From: Flavobacteriaceae bacterium
Lineage (GTDB): Bacteria; Bacteroidota; Bacteroidia; Flavobacteriales; Weeksellaceae
Reading direction: 5' to 3'
Assembly (NCBI GenBank): GCA_031273305.1
Contig: JAISSC010000175.1
Span: 1 to 7,890, forward strand
Length of the DNA: 7,890 nt
Under the pieces are notes generated by a model. That model ran no database searches, was not told where the DNA came from, and saw only the letters and a program-made list of their open reading frames with translations. This document shows positions 5,844 to 7,890 of the stretch, in pieces. The position numbers and the translations under genes are program-made. Within the stretch, counting starts at the first letter, position 1, and each line of letters opens with the position of its first letter.

Positions 5844-6665
5844 TTAGTCATTAGCACAGGGTTCGTTAATTGTACTGTATTCTACTGTTGTTTCCACAGT
5901 TCCGAGAGTGTTTTTGTAGATGGAATATACCACTGCAAAAGAAAAGGGCAAAGTAAATATAAGACCGATGATACATAATAAAAATCCCAGTACTTTACTG
6001 ATTAAAAAAGATATTATCAGAATTAATAACACCTGTCGGAATCTTATGTTAACTACCTGAAAACTGGATTTGACAGCCTGTAATAAAGGGACATCATCAA
6101 TAACGATAAAAGCTCCGGCAAGAATAAAAGCAGGAGTAAGATAGATAGCAGGGATAAAAAGCAGGAACATGCTTATAATCATGACAATCGTAAAAACAAG
6201 AGTCAACCCTATCAAGTTTAGGAACTTATTTCCCTGAAAACCCTTAAATAAGTCTTTAAAAGAAGCCGCTCCGTTCTTGTCAGCCTGATAAGCGCAAAAA
6301 ATAACGCCGGCTCCCATAGGATATATCAATAAGGACACTAAAGAAGATAATAAGGTTTTTTTTATAATCAAAGGATTGTTGATATATTCCTGAAATTGTG
6401 ATACCATTTTTTGAAAAGCATAAGGGTCTTCACTTAACCTCATGATGGATTCACTAAATTCAGAATCAATACTATGAGTCCCCAGAATATTGGAAAAAAA
6501 GGTAGTGACTAAATTATTGAACAAGTAACTGAAAAGAATATAAAAAATGCCGTAAAAGATTATTTTTTTCCAAATAGTAAAGCTATCTTCTAAAATTTTA
6601 CTTAAGGGCAGCTCATATCCACGTTCTTTTAATTTATCAATGCGAATTTCCAGAGAGTTTTTCAT
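5844..6665 (-). CDS. Polytopic membrane protein of unknown function
   Basis: I do not recognise a specific function in this 273-residue protein. A polar N-terminus (1-30, ending in KILEDSFTIWKK) leads into hydrophobic segments at about 34-57, 104-126, 148-190 (long enough for two passes) and 211-250, so five or six membrane passes are likely. The first loop (about 62-100) is acidic and polar. The pattern of an amphipathic lead (SKILEDSFTIWKK), several long hydrophobic segments and a repeated amphipathic helix before the last pair (PLLQAVKSSFQVV, 193-205) resembles the loosely defined glycerophosphodiesterase-membrane-domain or DUF975-like proteins, which have no established enzymatic role. 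It is the first gene of a two-gene unit with the CLC protein, which suggests a role related to anion or membrane homeostasis (inference only). The ATG at 6665 follows a promoter-like box by about 38 bases. Confidence 0.85.
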   Translation of the reverse strand: MKNSLEIRIDKLKERGYELPLSKILEDSFTIWKKIIFYGIFYILFSYLFNNLVTTFFSNILGTHSIDSEFSESIMRLSEDPYAFQKMVSQFQEYINNPLIIKKTLLSSLVSLLIYPMGAGVIFCAYQADKNGAASFKDLFKGFQGNKFLNLIGLTLVFTIVMIISMFLLFIPAIYLTPAFILAGAFIVIDDVPLLQAVKSSFQVVNIRFRQVLLILIISFLISKVLGFLLCIIGLIFTLPFSFAVVYSIYKNTLGTVETTVEYSTINEPCAND

Positions 6666-6702
6666 GTATTAGATGTTATTAATAATGCGTATAATTATAA
6701 TG

Positions 6703-6710
6703 CAAAATTA
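6703..6710 (-). promoter_or_regulatory. Predicted -7 box for the membrane protein/CLC unit
   Basis: On the minus strand this reads TAATTTTG, a full match to TAnnTTTG, 37 bases before the start codon at 6665. No TTG is found at the expected distance upstream, so only half of the promoter pattern is present. Confidence 0.45.
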
Positions 6711-6867
6711 CAATTAATTCCCCATATAAGAACCGTTCAGATATTGCTAAGAATACAAATAAATTAAGTACAGGCTCCCGTTGTGGAATACGGAATATCT
6801 TCTTGTTATCTATTTAAAATTCATTATGTAATAAAAAAATAATTTTTATTATATGAAGAAAAATCAC

Positions 6868-6875
6868 TATTTTTG
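6868..6875 (+). promoter_or_regulatory. Predicted -7 box for the T9SS cargo gene
   Basis: TATTTTTG ends 17 bases before the ATG at 6893, giving a very short leader. The -33 region is AT-rich (around 6841-6850) without an exact TTG. The rest of the divergent gap 6666-6892 is AT-rich. An inverted pair agatatt/aatatct near 6739-6796 is the only other structure I see, and it is too widely spaced to interpret. Confidence 0.55.
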
Positions 6876-6892
6876 TATCTATAAAAAACTTT

Positions 6893-7890
6893 ATGAAAAA
6901 ACTTTTATTCATTTTAGGGATTTTAATATCAGTTACTTTTTCTGCACAAGTGTTGGAAGAAGATAATTATGACAATTATACATCAGAAAATATAGGAGAT
7001 TATACTGATGGAACAACACCGGGTCAGGGGGATATGTATTTGGACGGCGGAAGTCTTTCAGATTATCAAATTGTAGAAACAGATGAAGAACATGGAAAGG
7101 CTTTGCAGATCACAGGATCCGGTACTACTTCTTCTACCGGAAGAACTGTGTATAAATCAGATCTGAAAGATAAATGGGAACAGAGGGAACCGGAAAATAA
7201 TATTTTAGCAGTAAGTATAGATATTTATACAAGCGATTATTCCTCCGACAGGTTTATAGGTTCGGCAATTATTGATCAAAACGGTCATGAAATTGTAGGT
7301 ATCTATTATGATAATTCAACAAGACAACCTTTTATAGTTTCATGGGTATATGCTCCGACTTGGGAGCATTTTACCAATCTTAATCTTTTTCCTGATTTGA
7401 AACCCACCTATTTTCCGGAAAATACATGGATAACTCTGGCTTATACATATGACCATGAAACAGGAGAAACTAATTATTATTTAAATGGAGATTGTTTCTA
7501 CACTGTCCCGAATCCTGAACTGCCTTATTATGAAGGAGTTCCTGGTCTTATTCCTTCCCGACATGAGATTCGTAATGTTGCTTTACCTTTTAGTACGACC
7601 GGAGATGAATTAGCAGCAATTGTAGATAACTATAAGATAGAAGCCATAAAAAAGGATTTAGGTACGGAAGATTTGGTTTCACCAAACACATCTCTAACTA
7701 CAATTTATCCAAATCCGGTAAAGGATGTTTTCAGGGTTAAATTATCAGATAAATTCGGAGATTCTAATGTAAAAGTAATTATTACAGACTTTTCAGGCAA
7801 AATAGTAAAACAATTTACCGCAAACGCCGAATCTTACGATATTTCCGACTTGACAACCGGTGTTTATCTGGTTACTTTCGATAATGGTTC
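6893..7890 (+). CDS. Secreted protein with T9SS type A sorting domain (3' end outside window)
   Basis: The frame is open from the ATG at 6893 to the right edge, giving 332 complete residues. Residues 1-18 form a signal peptide with probable cleavage after VTFSA, leaving Gln19 first. The mature middle part (about 20-255) is rich in Tyr, Asp, Thr and Gly. It includes ENTWITLAYTYDHETGETNY and a following YLNGD (about 176-200), a pattern like that of laminin-G/concanavalin-type beta-sandwich domains, so carbohydrate or surface binding is possible but unproven. The C-terminal domain (about 269-332: TIYPNPVKDVF, then VKVIITDFSGKIVKQF, then YDISDLTTGVYLVTF) is the classic type A signal for export through the outer membrane and surface anchoring. 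In such domains little follows this point, so probably only some 5-15 residues are missing. No catalytic motif is visible. Confidence 0.9.
   Translation, partial: MKKLLFILGILISVTFSAQVLEEDNYDNYTSENIGDYTDGTTPGQGDMYLDGGSLSDYQIVETDEEHGKALQITGSGTTSSTGRTVYKSDLKDKWEQREPENNILAVSIDIYTSDYSSDRFIGSAIIDQNGHEIVGIYYDNSTRQPFIVSWVYAPTWEHFTNLNLFPDLKPTYFPENTWITLAYTYDHETGETNYYLNGDCFYTVPNPELPYYEGVPGLIPSRHEIRNVALPFSTTGDELAAIVDNYKIEAIKKDLGTEDLVSPNTSLTTIYPNPVKDVFRVKLSDKFGDSNVKVIITDFSGKIVKQFTANAESYDISDLTTGVYLVTFDNG

Overview
The window looks like chromosomal DNA of a low-GC member of the Bacteroidota, most likely a flavobacterium. Three things point there. Promoter-like TAnnTTTG boxes precede several genes, and the exact octamer TATTTTTG occurs before three of them. 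Classical Shine-Dalgarno sequences are largely absent. The last gene encodes a secreted protein with a C-terminal domain of the type IX secretion system (T9SS) type A kind, which is essentially confined to this phylum. The exact genus cannot be told from the sequence.

Layout. The left edge (1-100) has two copies of a 22-bp direct repeat and a small hairpin. A minus-strand antitoxin/RelE-ParE toxin pair follows (627 to 105), with an 11-base overlap and the antitoxin first. A plus-strand cluster comes next: an ammonium channel of the Amt family (836-2167), a small phosphoglycosyl transferase (2228-2803) and a HAD phosphatase of the phosphoglycolate phosphatase type (2862-3524). The gaps are 60 and 58 bp and no convincing internal promoter is visible, so they may be co-transcribed from the promoter before amtB. 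A tRNA-Arg(ACG) gene with its own promoter follows (3621-3694). Next is a gene-free stretch of 327 bp built from pieces of a palindromic REP/MITE-like element. On the minus strand, a two-gene unit runs from 6665 to 4022: a polytopic membrane protein of unknown function, then 4 bp later a CLC-type anion channel or transporter with two CBS domains. A divergent intergenic region (6666-6892) leads into a secreted T9SS cargo protein that runs off the right edge.

How the genes work together. Most are housekeeping genes: ammonium uptake, lipid-linked glycan initiation, phosphate-ester clean-up, anion flux and arginine decoding. No phage, CRISPR or biosynthetic system is visible. The points most worth a second look are the rearranged palindromic repeat block behind the tRNA, the substitution of key residues in the CLC protein (Val at the internal proton glutamate), the isolated phosphoglycosyl transferase, and the repeats at the left edge, which could be the end of a mobile element lying outside the window. 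I found no clear evidence for an undescribed system.
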